Positions 20,693 to 29,851 of a stretch of 64,000 bases of DNA are shown here, piece after piece. The position numbers and the translations under genes were made by a program. The notes under the pieces were generated by a model that made no database searches, was not told the DNA's origin, and saw only the letters and a list, made by a program, of their open reading frames with translations. The DNA is from Caulobacter sp. CCUG 60055 (lineage in GTDB: Bacteria > Pseudomonadota > Alphaproteobacteria > Caulobacterales > Caulobacteraceae). The stretch lies in contig NZ_PUIC01000001.1 in assembly GCF_022750545.1 (NCBI RefSeq), forward strand, positions 248,001 to 312,000. Reading direction: 5' to 3'. How positions within the stretch are numbered: position 1 is the first letter of the stretch; every line of letters begins with the position of its first letter.

Positions 20693-21124
20693 ATGACGCT
20701 CTCCGGGTCGTGTCACTGCGGCGCGGTCCATATCGCTTTCGAGCCATCGAGAGCGCCGGCCGAGCTGCCCCTGCGCGCCTGCCAGTGCGGCTTCTGCCGT
20801 CGCCACGGCGCCAGGACGACCAGCGACCCGGAAAGCCGTCTGCTCATCGCCGCCGCGCCCGGCGCCATTGCGGCCTACCGCTTCGGGCGGCGGGTCTCCG
20901 AGGTGCTGATCTGCCGGACGTGCGGCTGCTACATCGCCTCGGCGATCGAGGGGGCGGCCGGCAAGCTCGCCACCCTGAACGCGGCGGGCGTGGATTTGGA
21001 AGGGTTCGACGGCCGGGCCGCCGAACCAGCGAACTACGAGGACGAGACCGACGAGGCTCGGCTGGCCCGCCGTCTGGCGCGCTGGACTCCGACCACCTTC
21101 GCCCCGGCCGTCCCGAACGCTTGA
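20693..21124 (+). CDS. GFA-family (glutathione-dependent formaldehyde-activating enzyme-like) protein
   Basis: A ~143-residue protein with the zinc-site cysteines of the GFA/CENP-V fold: CHCGAV (about 7-12), [10 protein letters not shown] (about 30-39) and CRTCGCY (about 74). Relatives include Gfa, which was reported to speed S-hydroxymethylglutathione formation, but most are uncharacterised. The start is ATG at 20693; a GTG two codons upstream overlaps the pdhB stop and is an alternative. It is squeezed between pdhB and pdhC, 2 bases and 10 bases from its neighbours, and so must be co-transcribed with the complex. No role in pyruvate oxidation is established. Confidence 0.85.
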   Translation: MTLSGSCHCGAVHIAFEPSRAPAELPLRACQCGFCRRHGARTTSDPESRLLIAAAPGAIAAYRFGRRVSEVLICRTCGCYIASAIEGAAGKLATLNAAGVDLEGFDGRAAEPANYEDETDEARLARRLARWTPTTFAPAVPNA

Positions 21125-21134
21125 GGAAGAGGAC

Positions 21135-22427
21135 ATGTCGATCGACATCCTGATGCCCGCCCTGTCTCCGACCATGGAGGAGGGGACGCTGGCCAAGTGG
21201 CACGTCAAGGCGGGCGACGAGGTCAAGGCCGGCGACGTGATCGCCGAAATCGAAACCGACAAGGCGACCATGGAGGTCGAGGCCGTCGACGAGGGCGTGG
21301 TCGAGGCCATCCTCGTTCCGGAAGGCTCCGAGGGCGTGAAGGTCAATACGCCCATCGCCAAGCTGAAGGGCGAGGGCGACGTCGCCGCGCCCGCGCCCGC
21401 GGCGGCCCCCGCGCCTGAAGCCAAGCCGGCTTCCGCCCCGCCGCCCGCGCCGGTCGCCGCCGCTCAGCCCGCTCCCGTCGTGACTGCGGCCGCGCCCGCG
21501 CCTCAAACGAGCGGCGAGCGCGTCTTCGCCTCGCCGCTGGCCAAGCGCCTCGCCCAGGCCGCCGGGCTCGACCTGAAGACGGTGCAGGGCTCAGGCCCGC
21601 ACGGCCGCATCATCAAGCGCGACATCGACGCCCTGGCCGGCAGGACGCCCGCGCCGCAACCCGTCGCCGCGCCGGCCGCCGCCGCGGCCCAGGCCCCGCG
21701 CGAGCACAAGAGCCTGGAGCAGATGGGCATCCCCGCCGGCTCCTACGACCTCGTGCCGCTGGACGGCATGCGCAAGACCATTGCCCGGCGCATGACCGAC
21801 AGCTTCCGCGACGTGCCGCATTTCCCCCTGACCATCGACCTGGAGATCGACAACCTCCTGGCGGCGCGCGGCAAGATCAACGCCGTGCTGGAGAAGGACG
21901 GCGTCAAGGTCAGCGTCAACGACATCGTCATCAAGGCGGCGGCCGTCGCCCTGAAGCGCGTGCCGGAAGCCAACGCCAGCTACACGCCGGAAGGCATCGC
22001 CATGCACCACCATGCCGACGTGGCGGTGGCGGTGGCGGTCGAGGGCGGCCTGATCACCCCGATCATCCGGGCGGCCGAGACCAAGGGCCTGGCCCAGATC
22101 TCCGCCGAGATGAAGGATCTGGCCGAGCGCGCCCGCACCAAGAAGCTGAAGCCCGAAGAGTTCCAGGGCGGCACCTTCTCGGTGTCCAACCTCGGCATGT
22201 TCGGCATCAAGAGCTTCGCCTCGATCATCAACGAGCCGCAGGGCGCGATCATGAGCGTCGGCGTCGGCGAGAAGCGGCCGGTGGTCCGCGGCGACGAACT
22301 GGCGATCGCCACGGTGATGAGCGTCACCCTGACCTGCGACCACCGCGTGGTCGACGGCGCCATCGGCGCCCGCTTCCTGGCGGCGTTCAAGGGTCTGATC
22401 GAAGACCCGATGACCATGCTGGTTTGA
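21135..22427 (+). CDS. pdhC: Pyruvate dehydrogenase E2 component (dihydrolipoamide acetyltransferase)
   Basis: A 430-residue E2. The domains are lipoyl (1-80, Lys43 in [10 protein letters not shown]), a long Ala/Pro linker (about 83-125), a peripheral subunit-binding domain ([20 protein letters not shown] then GRIIKRDID), a second linker, and the catalytic domain with [17 protein letters not shown] carrying the active His/Asp. It transfers acetyl to CoA and forms the core of the complex. GAGG-type ribosome-binding sequence precedes the ATG. Its lipoyl domain is a near copy of that in pdhB. Confidence 0.97.
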   Translation: MSIDILMPALSPTMEEGTLAKWHVKAGDEVKAGDVIAEIETDKATMEVEAVDEGVVEAILVPEGSEGVKVNTPIAKLKGEGDVAAPAPAAAPAPEAKPASAPPPAPVAAAQPAPVVTAAAPAPQTSGERVFASPLAKRLAQAAGLDLKTVQGSGPHGRIIKRDIDALAGRTPAPQPVAAPAAAAAQAPREHKSLEQMGIPAGSYDLVPLDGMRKTIARRMTDSFRDVPHFPLTIDLEIDNLLAARGKINAVLEKDGVKVSVNDIVIKAAAVALKRVPEANASYTPEGIAMHHHADVAVAVAVEGGLITPIIRAAETKGLAQISAEMKDLAERARTKKLKPEEFQGGTFSVSNLGMFGIKSFASIINEPQGAIMSVGVGEKRPVVRGDELAIATVMSVTLTCDHRVVDGAIGARFLAAFKGLIEDPMTMLV

Positions 22428-22452
22428 TTGCGGCGGATATCGGAGTTTCCAC

Positions 22453-23859
22453 GTGGCTGTTGATTTCGACGTCATCGTCATCGGTTCGGGCCCCGGCGGC
22501 TACGTCACCGCCATCCGCGCCAGCCAGCTCGGCTTCAAGACCGCCATCGTCGAGCGCGAGAAGCTCGGCGGCGTCTGCCTCAACTGGGGCTGCATCCCGA
22601 CCAAGGCCCTGCTGAAGTCGGGCGAGGTCTATGAGCAGCTCGGCCACCTCGACGCCTACGGCCTGTCGGTCACGGGCCGGTCCTACGACTTCGCCAAGGT
22701 GGTCGAACGCTCGCGCGGCGTCGCCCGGCAGATGGAGCAGGGCGTCACCTTCCTGATGAAGAAGCACAAGATCGAGGTGATCTCGGGCGAGGCCAGGCTG
22801 GAGAAGGGCTCGCCCGCGCCCAAGGTCGTGGTGGCGCTCAAGGACGGCGGTTCGCGCACCGTCCAGGCCAAGCACGTGATCCTGGCCACCGGCGCCCGCG
22901 CCCGCACCATTCCGGCCATCGGCCTGGAGCCGGACGGCGAGCGGGTGTGGACCTATCGCGAGGCCCTGGTCCCCAAGGCCGCGCCCAAGAGCCTGCTCGT
23001 GGTCGGCTCGGGCGCCATCGGCATCGAGTTCGCCAGCTTCTACCGGGCCCTCGGCTCGGAGGTGACGGTGATCGAGGCCCTGCCGCGCATCCTGCCGGTC
23101 GAGGACGAGGAGGTCTCCAAGGCCGCCCACAAGGCGTTCGAGAAGCGCGGCATCAAGTTCCGCGTCGGCGCCAAGGTGACCAAGCTCTCCAAGTCCAAGA
23201 GCGACGTCAGCATCGCCCTGGAGGCGGGCGGCAAGGCCGAGACGCTGGAGGCCGACATCGCCATCGTCGCCGTCGGCATCGACGGCAATGTCGAGAACCT
23301 CGGCCTCGAGGCCCTGGGCGTGAAGGTCGACCGCGGCCATGTGGTCAACGACGCCCATGGGGCCACCAACGTCGCCGGCCTCTACGCCATCGGCGACGTC
23401 GCCGGCCCGCCCTGGCTCGCCCACAAGGCCAGCCACGAGGGCGTGCACTGCGTCGAACATATCGCCGGCCTCAAGTCGAACGGGCTGAACGCCCCGATCC
23501 CGGGCTGCACCTACGCCAACCCGCAGGTCGCCTCGGTCGGCCTCACCGAGGCCCAGGCCAAGGAAAAGGGCTACGAGGTCAAGGCCGGGCGCTTCCCGTT
23601 CAAGGTGAACGGCAAGGCGGTGGCGGCCGGCGAGACGGACGGCTTCGTCAAGACGGTGTTCGACGGCAAGACCGGCGCGCTGCTCGGGGCGCACATGATC
23701 GGCCACGAGGTCACCGAAATGATCCAGGGCTTCGCCATCGCCATCACCATGGAGGCCACCGAGGCCGAGCTGATGGCGACGGTGTTCCCGCACCCGACCA
23801 TGTCCGAGGCCATGCACGAGGCGACGCTCGACGCCTTCGGCCAGGCCTTGCACATCTAG
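22453..23859 (+). CDS. lpdA: Dihydrolipoyl dehydrogenase (E3)
   Basis: A 468-residue flavoprotein that re-oxidises dihydrolipoyl groups with NAD+. FAD site IGSGPGGYVTAIRA near residue 10; redox-active Cys42/Cys47 in GGVCLNWGCIPTK; NAD site VVGSGAIGIEFASFYRALGSEV; second FAD segment YAIGDVAG; His-Glu catalytic dyad in FPHPTMSEAMHEA near the C-terminus. The start is GTG at 22453 (VAVDFDVIVIG). It is the last gene of the pdhA-pdhB-GFA-pdhC-lpdA operon and is followed by a strong terminator. Confidence 0.97.
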   Translation: MAVDFDVIVIGSGPGGYVTAIRASQLGFKTAIVEREKLGGVCLNWGCIPTKALLKSGEVYEQLGHLDAYGLSVTGRSYDFAKVVERSRGVARQMEQGVTFLMKKHKIEVISGEARLEKGSPAPKVVVALKDGGSRTVQAKHVILATGARARTIPAIGLEPDGERVWTYREALVPKAAPKSLLVVGSGAIGIEFASFYRALGSEVTVIEALPRILPVEDEEVSKAAHKAFEKRGIKFRVGAKVTKLSKSKSDVSIALEAGGKAETLEADIAIVAVGIDGNVENLGLEALGVKVDRGHVVNDAHGATNVAGLYAIGDVAGPPWLAHKASHEGVHCVEHIAGLKSNGLNAPIPGCTYANPQVASVGLTEAQAKEKGYEVKAGRFPFKVNGKAVAAGETDGFVKTVFDGKTGALLGAHMIGHEVTEMIQGFAIAITMEATEAELMATVFPHPTMSEAMHEATLDAFGQALHI

Positions 23860-23886
23860 CGGACGCGGCCTCGGCCGGAAGAAGCA

Positions 23887-23917
23887 GGGCGGCGGCCTTC
23901 GGACCGCCGCCCTTTTT
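23887..23917 (+). terminator. Rho-independent terminator of the pdh-lpd operon
   Basis: GGGCGGCGG and CCGCCGCCC form a perfect 9-base stem with loop CCTTCGGA (a UUCG-type core), followed directly by TTTTT. It lies 27 bases after the lpdA stop and 17 bases before the end of the converging AMP-ligase gene. Confidence 0.92.
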
Positions 23918-23933
23918 CATACGTGCGAGGATG

Positions 23934-25487
23934 TCAGGCGGCGCGGGCGTCGGTTTCGGCCATGCGCTGGATGGCGACATAGTCGGTCTTGCCGGTGCCG
24001 AGCACCGGCACTTCGGTGACGCGCACGATGCGGCGGGGCACGGCCAGTTCCGGCGCGCCGATGGCCTGGGCGCGGGCGACCAGCTCGGCCGGTCTGGCGT
24101 CCAGCTTGTCGGTGACCAGCACCAGGCGCTCGCCCTTCTTGGGATCGGGCATGGCGACCACGGCGTGGCGCGAGTCCGGCCAGGTCTGGGCGGCCAGGTC
24201 CTCGGCGGCGGTCAGCGACACCATCTCGCCGCCGATCTTGGCGAAGCGCTTCACTCGCCCGAGAATGGTGATCCAGCCGTCGTCGGTCATGGTCACCACG
24301 TCGCCGGTGTCGTGCCAGCCGTCGACCGGCGGCTCAAGCTCGCCGCTCTCATTAAGATATCCCGCCATCACATTGGCGCCGCGAACGAAAAGGCGGCCGC
24401 CTTTGGTGATGCCCTCGACGGGCTCGATGCGAGTCTCGACGCCCGGCAGCAGGCCGCCGACCGTGCCGCGACGGTTGTCGGTCGGCTTGTTGACCGCGAT
24501 CACCGGCGAGGCCTCGGTGGCGCCGTAGCCTTCGAGCAGCGGCACGCCGCCGAAGCGTTCGGCGATCAGGGCGTGGGTTTCGTCGCGAACCTTCTCGGCG
24601 CCGCAGACCACGAACTCCAGGCCGCTGAGGTCGCCGGGATCGGCGGCGCGGGCGTACTGGTTCACGAAGGTGTCGGTGGCCAAGAGGATCGAGGCCTTGG
24701 AGTCCCGGATCAAGGCGGGGATCTGTTTCACATGCAGGGGCGAGGGATACTCGAACGCCTTCATGCCGGTCAGCAGCGGCAGCAGCACGCCGCCGGTCAG
24801 GCCGAAGCAATGGAAGGTCGGCAGCGGGTTGAACATCACCCAGTTCGGGTCGAGGTCGATGTGGGCGGCGATCTGCTCGACATTGGCGATCAGGTTGCGC
24901 TGGCTCAGCACCACGCCGCGCGGCGCGCCGAAGCTGCCCGAGGTGAACAGGATGACGCCCGCGTCCGACGGCCGGGTCTCGGTCCGGAAGCGGCGGGGAA
25001 ACAGCCCGGCTGTCGCCGCGAACACCTTGTCGGCCAGGCCGATGGTCTCGCGCACGTCCTCCAGATAGGTGATGGTCTGGTCGCCCTCCAGCGCGTCGAC
25101 GAGGTCGTCGAGCTTGGCCTGGTCGATGAAGCGGTGGGCGGTCAGCACCCGCTTGACCCCGGCCATGCGGCAGGCGGCCTTGAGGTTGCGGATGCCGGCC
25201 GTGAAGTTCAGCATGGTCGGCGTCCGCCCGAAGGCGTGCAGGGCGAAGAACGTCACCACCACACCGGCGCCGGACGGCAGCAGCACCCCGACATGTTCGC
25301 CGGGCGTCGTCATGGCGGCGATCTTGCGGCCCAGGGCGAAGCTGGCGCGGATCAGGTCCGTGTAGCTGAGCGGCCTGCGGTCCTGGTCCTCCAGGATGAG
25401 CTTCTTGGCTCCGAAACGGTCACGAGCGTCGAGCAGCGCGTCGAAAACCGACCGCTCGGCGCTTCGCGCATCAAAGGCGCGCGGCAT
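23934..25487 (-). CDS. AMP-binding acyl-CoA/acyl-ACP synthetase, Aas C-domain type
   Basis: A 517-residue member of the ANL (adenylate-forming) superfamily. The ATP/AMP motifs are LFTSGSFGAPRGVVLS (P-loop, about 188), EGYGATEASPVI, WHDTGDVVTM and the hinge ILGRVKRFAKIGGEMVSL; the C-terminal catalytic lysine is in LGTGKTDYVAI. The motif style and the GPMFHC-like PLPTFHCFGLTGG stretch resemble the synthetase half of E. coli Aas, which activates fatty acids for phospholipid re-acylation; the acyltransferase half of Aas is absent. It is monocistronic, converging on lpdA. The substrate is uncertain (fatty acid most likely). Confidence 0.83.
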   Translation of the reverse strand: MPRAFDARSAERSVFDALLDARDRFGAKKLILEDQDRRPLSYTDLIRASFALGRKIAAMTTPGEHVGVLLPSGAGVVVTFFALHAFGRTPTMLNFTAGIRNLKAACRMAGVKRVLTAHRFIDQAKLDDLVDALEGDQTITYLEDVRETIGLADKVFAATAGLFPRRFRTETRPSDAGVILFTSGSFGAPRGVVLSQRNLIANVEQIAAHIDLDPNWVMFNPLPTFHCFGLTGGVLLPLLTGMKAFEYPSPLHVKQIPALIRDSKASILLATDTFVNQYARAADPGDLSGLEFVVCGAEKVRDETHALIAERFGGVPLLEGYGATEASPVIAVNKPTDNRRGTVGGLLPGVETRIEPVEGITKGGRLFVRGANVMAGYLNESGELEPPVDGWHDTGDVVTMTDDGWITILGRVKRFAKIGGEMVSLTAAEDLAAQTWPDSRHAVVAMPDPKKGERLVLVTDKLDARPAELVARAQAIGAPELAVPRRIVRVTEVPVLGTGKTDYVAIQRMAETDARAA

Positions 25488-25599
25488 TGGGCGAAATCTC
25501 CCCGAAAACTTCTGGCCCTGTCATTGTCACGACCCTATCGCTCCGTTCACGTGTTGAAAAGATGCGTAACATGGCGTGACGGAAGGCGAGGTGTTCGGG

Positions 25600-26613
25600 C
25601 TAAGGCGCTGGCGATTTCGGGATTTTCGCTTCGGTGAAGGCGACGATCGCGGCCAGCCAGACGCCGCGCGGCCCGTCGGCCTCGAACGGCAGTCCGGCCC
25701 CGGCGTCGGGGATTTTCTCGACGCGGCAGTCGGGCAGGCGGCCGCACAGCTTGTCCTGGGCCTTCAGGTCGGCCTCGGCCTCCCTGGCCGCTTCGAGGGT
25801 CAGGACCGGGATCGCGACATCGCCGACCGGCCTGCGTTCGAGGTCGCTCAGGGCGTCGCCCACGGCGCCGTACCAGCCGAGCCCGGGCGAGCCCATGCGC
25901 AGGTCGGGGTTGGCGGTCTGCCAGGCGTTCTGCACCCCGGCCCGGTCTTCGGGGTCGCTGCGGGCCGCGCGCTTCCAGCCGCCGTCGCGGCTCGGCCGCA
26001 GTCCGCTCAGGCCGAGCCGGCGAGCCCAGGCGATCTTGCCGTCCAGCCCCGGCGGGCGGTCGAGCCGCAGCAAGGGCGCGGACAGCACCGCGCCGTCGAC
26101 GCCGCGTGTACTGCGGCCGAGCGTCATGGCGGCGACGGTTCCGCCAAGCCCCTGGCCGACCATCACCAGCGGCTGTCCGGGACGGGGGCGGATGACCTCG
26201 TCGATCATGGCCCGCGCGGCGGCGGCGTCGTCGTCGAGGCTGGCGACCGCGCCGAGGTCGCGCCGCCCGGCGTAGCGGCCCGAACCGCCCTGGCCGGCCC
26301 GCTCCAGCACCCAGACCACGTAGCGCCGGGCCGTCAGGTCGCGCACCGTCTCGAAATAGGCCTCGGCGGACTCGCCGTAGCCGGTCAGGAGCAGGATGTG
26401 GGCCCGCGGCGCGGCGGCGGGCCCGGCGACGCCGTAGCGCACGGCCGGCCGGCCGGAGGTCTCGATCAGGCCCCAGGCCCAGCCCGGCGGCGTCCAGAAA
26501 CGCGGCGCAAGGCTGGCCGGCGGCCTGCTGTCGATGAACGGCGCGCGCGCGTCCCGCCCGTCGCAGGCGGCGAGCGTCGAGACCAGGGCGACGGCGAGGA
26601 GAGGGCGGCGCAT
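25600..26613 (-). CDS. Alpha/beta-hydrolase-fold lipoprotein lacking catalytic residues
   Basis: A 337-residue predicted lipoprotein: signal [17 protein letters not shown] with lipobox LAAC (Cys17). The body follows monoacylglycerol-lipase-like hydrolases ([35 protein letters not shown]). The nucleophile elbow, normally G-x-S-x-G, reads VMVGQGLGG, so Gly replaces the Ser. The usual C-terminal GAxH reads [12 protein letters not shown], so the His is missing too. It is therefore probably not a hydrolase of the normal kind but may bind a ligand or partner. The start was chosen for the signal peptide. Its promoter region is shared divergently with lipA. Confidence 0.85.
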   Translation of the reverse strand: MRRPLLAVALVSTLAACDGRDARAPFIDSRPPASLAPRFWTPPGWAWGLIETSGRPAVRYGVAGPAAAPRAHILLLTGYGESAEAYFETVRDLTARRYVVWVLERAGQGGSGRYAGRRDLGAVASLDDDAAAARAMIDEVIRPRPGQPLVMVGQGLGGTVAAMTLGRSTRGVDGAVLSAPLLRLDRPPGLDGKIAWARRLGLSGLRPSRDGGWKRAARSDPEDRAGVQNAWQTANPDLRMGSPGLGWYGAVGDALSDLERRPVGDVAIPVLTLEAAREAEADLKAQDKLCGRLPDCRVEKIPDAGAGLPFEADGPRGVWLAAIVAFTEAKIPKSPAP

Positions 26614-26726
26614 CGGGGCGGCACTGTCGTCTGCGTCGGCGGGGGGCGGCAAGGGCGCATGGCGGGGTTCGTCTCTATCGGCGCAAACGGCTTGATCCTG
26701 GCGGCGCAAAGCCCGATTTAGGGGGC

Positions 26727-27719
26727 ATGGTCACCCTCATCGACACCGTGAACGGCAAGGTCGGCGCCGACCGGGCCGCGCGTCACCCCGAAAAGCAGTC
26801 GCGCCCGGACACGCCGACGCTGCGAAAGCCGGATTGGCTGCGCGTGCGCGCGCCCGGCACCGGCGTCGGGGCGGACATCTATAACGAGACGCGCAAGATC
26901 GTGAAGGATGGCGGGCTGGTCACGGTCTGCGAGGAGGCGGCCTGTCCGAACATCGGCGAGTGCTGGTCGCAGAAACACGCCACCATGATGATCATGGGCG
27001 ACACCTGCACGCGGGCCTGCGCCTTCTGCAACGTCCGCACCGGCCTGCCGGAGGCGCTCGACCCCACCGAGCCGACCAGGGTGGCCGACGCCGTTCGCCA
27101 GATGGGGCTGAAGCACGTGGTCATCACCTCGGTGGACCGCGACGACCTGGGCGACGGCGGGGCGGCCCACTTCGCAGAGGTGGTGCGCGCCATCCGCGCC
27201 GCCGCGCCCGGGACCACCATCGAGATCCTGACTCCCGATTTCCTGCGCAAGGACGGGGCGGCCGAAACCGTGATCGACGCACGTCCCGACGTCTTCAACC
27301 ACAATCTGGAGACCGTGCCGCGCCTCTATCTCAAGATCAGGCCCGGCGCCCGCTACTACCATTCGCTGCGCCTGCTGGAGCGGGTCAAGGAGCGCGATCC
27401 CTCCCAGTTCACCAAGTCCGGCCTGATGGTCGGCCTCGGCGAGGCCAAGGAAGAGGTGATGCAGGTGATGGACGACATGCGTTCCGCCGGCGTCGACTTC
27501 ATCACCATCGGCCAATACCTGCAGCCGACCCGCAAGCATGCGGCCATCGACCGCTTCGTGCCGCCGGACGAGTTCAAGGCCTATGAAGCCATCGCCCGCG
27601 CCAAGGGTTTCCTGATGGTGTCGGCCAGTCCGCTGACGCGCTCGTCCCACCACGCGGGCGAGGACTTCGCCCGCCTGCAGGCCGCCCGCCGCGCCCGCGA
27701 AACCGCCGCCGGTCGCTGA
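26727..27719 (+). CDS. lipA: Lipoyl synthase
   Basis: A 330-residue radical-SAM enzyme that inserts two sulfurs into octanoyl groups on E2 and H proteins. The auxiliary cluster cysteines are Cys68, Cys73 and Cys79 ([12 protein letters not shown]); the radical-SAM cluster is Cys94, Cys98 and Cys101 (CTRACAFC); the third auxiliary ligand region is the C-terminal [12 protein letters not shown] with the RSS serine. Length is normal. Its closeness to the pdh operon fits its role in lipoylating PdhB and PdhC. The next gene starts 6 bases downstream. Confidence 0.97.
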   Translation: MVTLIDTVNGKVGADRAARHPEKQSRPDTPTLRKPDWLRVRAPGTGVGADIYNETRKIVKDGGLVTVCEEAACPNIGECWSQKHATMMIMGDTCTRACAFCNVRTGLPEALDPTEPTRVADAVRQMGLKHVVITSVDRDDLGDGGAAHFAEVVRAIRAAAPGTTIEILTPDFLRKDGAAETVIDARPDVFNHNLETVPRLYLKIRPGARYYHSLRLLERVKERDPSQFTKSGLMVGLGEAKEEVMQVMDDMRSAGVDFITIGQYLQPTRKHAAIDRFVPPDEFKAYEAIARAKGFLMVSASPLTRSSHHAGEDFARLQAARRARETAAGR

Positions 27720-27725
27720 TACGCC

Positions 27726-28196
27726 TTGCGCCACGCCGTCGTCCACGTTCTGCCCTATCGCCCCGAGCAGTTGTTCGAACTGGTCGGCGACGTCTCGCGC
27801 TATCCCGAGTTCGTGCCCTGGATCACCGCCATGCGCACCTGGAACGGACGCGAGGCCGGCGAAGGGGTGTCGACCGTCGACGCCGAGGCGGCGGTGGGCT
27901 TTTCCTTCCTGAAGGAGCGGTTCGCCACGCGGGTCCGGCGCGACGCCGTGGCGCGGACGGTTGAGGTCAACCTGCTCTATGGGCCGTTCAAGCGGCTGTC
28001 GAACAGCTGGAGGTTTTCTCCGGAAGGCGCGGGCTCGAAAGTCGAATTCCTGATCGATTTCGAGTTCAAGTCGGGGCTGCTGACCGCCTTGCTGGCCGCC
28101 AACTTCCACCATGCGGTCGACCGGCTGATCGCCTGTTTCGAGGCGCGCGCCGCCGAACTCTACGCCCCCGCCGAGGCGCCCGCCGGGCCGGCCTGA
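27726..28196 (+). CDS. START-domain (Coq10/RatA-like) protein
   Basis: A 156-residue Polyketide_cyc2/START protein beginning at TTG (MRHAVVHVLPYRPEQLFELV), with the conserved DVSRYPEFVPWI and LKERFATRV segments, the YGPFKRLSNSWRF segment and VEFLIDFEFKS. Members include mitochondrial Coq10, which binds ubiquinone, and E. coli RatA, described as a toxin that blocks ribosome-subunit joining; in alphaproteobacteria the gene usually follows lipA and a Coq10-like quinone-binding role is likelier. It is co-transcribed with lipA (6-base gap) and converges on the FUSC gene. Confidence 0.85.
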   Translation: MRHAVVHVLPYRPEQLFELVGDVSRYPEFVPWITAMRTWNGREAGEGVSTVDAEAAVGFSFLKERFATRVRRDAVARTVEVNLLYGPFKRLSNSWRFSPEGAGSKVEFLIDFEFKSGLLTALLAANFHHAVDRLIACFEARAAELYAPAEAPAGPA

Positions 28197-28203
28197 GCAC
28201 GGT

Positions 28204-29319
28204 TCAGGTCCGGCCCGCCGCCATCTCCGTCACCCGGTCGGACAGGTCGCCGATGTTGGCGAACAGGTTCTCCTGGGCGAAGACCAGTCCGAACACCCGC
28301 GAGGCGACGTCGAAGCCGAGCACGTCGGTCAGTCCCTGGACGCGCATGGTCTCGACCGCTTCCTGAAAGCCGCTGTGGGCGACGGCCATCGCCTGGGCCT
28401 TGTCGAGAACGGTCCGATTGCGGATCGCCTCGGCGCAGGCGCGCAGGCGGTCGCTCTGGGCGGCCAGCAGGTCGCTGACCGCCGGCCGCAGGTGCTCCAG
28501 CACGGTCGGCGGCAGGCGTGCGTCCAAGGCGCGGCCGATGGTGACGACGTCGCCCCGGATGCGCCACAGGGTGCGCGGAACCGCCTCGGGCACGTCGCGG
28601 TCGCTCAGGCGGGAGGCGGTCTCGTGGACCGCTTCGCTCATGGCGGCCTCGACGGCGGCCAGGGAGGTGCGGATCGCCACCTGGGTGGACTGGATGGAAT
28701 CGGCCACGTCCACGCCGTTGAGCTGCTCGCGATGCAGGGCCAGCAGGTCGGCCACCTGCCGCATGGTCTTGGCCAGATGATCGACGGCCGCGTCGTGGGC
28801 GCGGGCCGGGAAGATGAACAGGGTGGCGCAGACCCCGACCACCCCGCCGATGGTGATCTCCGCCGTGCGCATCAGGGCCGCGTGCAGCGGGCCGACGTCA
28901 TGGGGACCGGCGATGATGACGATGACGGCGGTGATCGGGGCGACCTTGAGGCTGGGCCGCACCGCCGCGGCGAAGGCCAGCACCGCCACCACGGCGCACA
29001 GCACCAGGCCCTGGTCGAGGGCGGTGGTCCCCTTGAGATAGACCGCGCCCGCGCCGACGAAGGCCCCGACGACGGTGCCGATCAGCCGGTCGCGCGAGGC
29101 GGCGATGGTGCCGCCGATGCTGGCCTGCACCACGATGACGGCGGTGAACACCGCCCAATAGCCTTGGGGCAGGCGCAGCAGAATGCTGATGGCGAAGGTG
29201 ACGCCGACGGCGATCGAGACGCGGATGGCGTGCCGAAGCTCGGCTTTCTTGGCCGCCGCCGCCCGAATGGCCTGCGACAGGCCGAGGCGGGCGGCGCGGG
29301 CGGGTTCCGACCGGGGCAT
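28204..29319 (-). CDS. FUSC-family inner-membrane protein
   Basis: A 371-residue protein. Its N-terminal ~175 residues contain about six membrane helices with the FUSC/ArAE motifs HAIRVSIAVGVTFAISILLR, GYWAVFTAVIVVQASIGGT and RLIGTVVGAFVGAG. The C-terminal half is a soluble helical domain (HLAKTMRQVADLLALHREQL and on). Relatives include aromatic-acid exporters (AaeB, FusC); this one is shorter and resembles single-module family members of unknown substrate. It ends 2 bases from the next gene on the same strand (cinA upstream), so the two are probably co-transcribed. Confidence 0.82.
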   Translation of the reverse strand: MPRSEPARAARLGLSQAIRAAAAKKAELRHAIRVSIAVGVTFAISILLRLPQGYWAVFTAVIVVQASIGGTIAASRDRLIGTVVGAFVGAGAVYLKGTTALDQGLVLCAVVAVLAFAAAVRPSLKVAPITAVIVIIAGPHDVGPLHAALMRTAEITIGGVVGVCATLFIFPARAHDAAVDHLAKTMRQVADLLALHREQLNGVDVADSIQSTQVAIRTSLAAVEAAMSEAVHETASRLSDRDVPEAVPRTLWRIRGDVVTIGRALDARLPPTVLEHLRPAVSDLLAAQSDRLRACAEAIRNRTVLDKAQAMAVAHSGFQEAVETMRVQGLTDVLGFDVASRVFGLVFAQENLFANIGDLSDRVTEMAAGRT

Positions 29320-29320
29320 G

Positions 29321-29815
29321 TCAGGCGGCGATCCGGTCCCGCAACATCTCCAGGGCGATGGCGACGCTGGCCAGCCGCACGGCCTCGCGGCCGATGTCGC
29401 CCATGCGCTCGACGCGGTGGACGATGGGGCCGTTGGCGCGGGCGGTGGCGAAGTGGACGAGGCCGACCGGCTTCAACGCCGTGCCGCCGCCGGGGCCGGC
29501 CACGCCGGTGACGGCCACGCTGACATGGGCGTTGGCGGCGGCGAGGGCGCCTTCGGCCATTATCCTCGCCACGGGCTCGGAGACCGCGCCGGCGTCGGCG
29601 ATCAGGTCGCCCGGCACGCCGAGCAGTTCTTCCTTGGCCCGGTTCGAATAGGTGATGAAGCCGCGCTCGTAGACGTCGGACGAGCCGGCCACCCCGACCA
29701 GCGCGCCGCCGACCAGGCCGCCGGTGCAGCTCTCGGCGGTGACGACGCGCAGGCGCCGCTCGCGCGCCTCGTCGATCAGCAGCCGGGCGAGGGTCTCGAT
29801 CTCAAGGCTGAACAT
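29321..29815 (-). CDS. pncC: Nicotinamide-nucleotide amidase (CinA C-terminal domain)
   Basis: A 164-residue CinA_C-type enzyme with the conserved TAESCTGGLVGGAL (about 28-41), YERGFITYSNRAKEELLGV, GAVSEPVARIMAEGAL and AVTGVAGPGGGT (about 103-114). It deamidates nicotinamide mononucleotide in NAD salvage. The N-terminal COG1058 domain of full CinA is absent, which is usual in alphaproteobacteria. It lies 37 bases after ispDF on the same strand and 1 base before the FUSC gene. Confidence 0.92.
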   Translation of the reverse strand: MFSLEIETLARLLIDEARERRLRVVTAESCTGGLVGGALVGVAGSSDVYERGFITYSNRAKEELLGVPGDLIADAGAVSEPVARIMAEGALAAANAHVSVAVTGVAGPGGGTALKPVGLVHFATARANGPIVHRVERMGDIGREAVRLASVAIALEMLRDRIAA

Positions 29816-29851
29816 CGGCGGCGTCCTGGTCGGCGGGGTGGGGAATTGTTA

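Noticed and set aside
22947-25637. 896-codon plus-strand frame spanning lpdA and the AMP-ligase gene
   Set aside because: Both underlying genes are clear on other frames, and the frame crosses a perfect intrinsic terminator.
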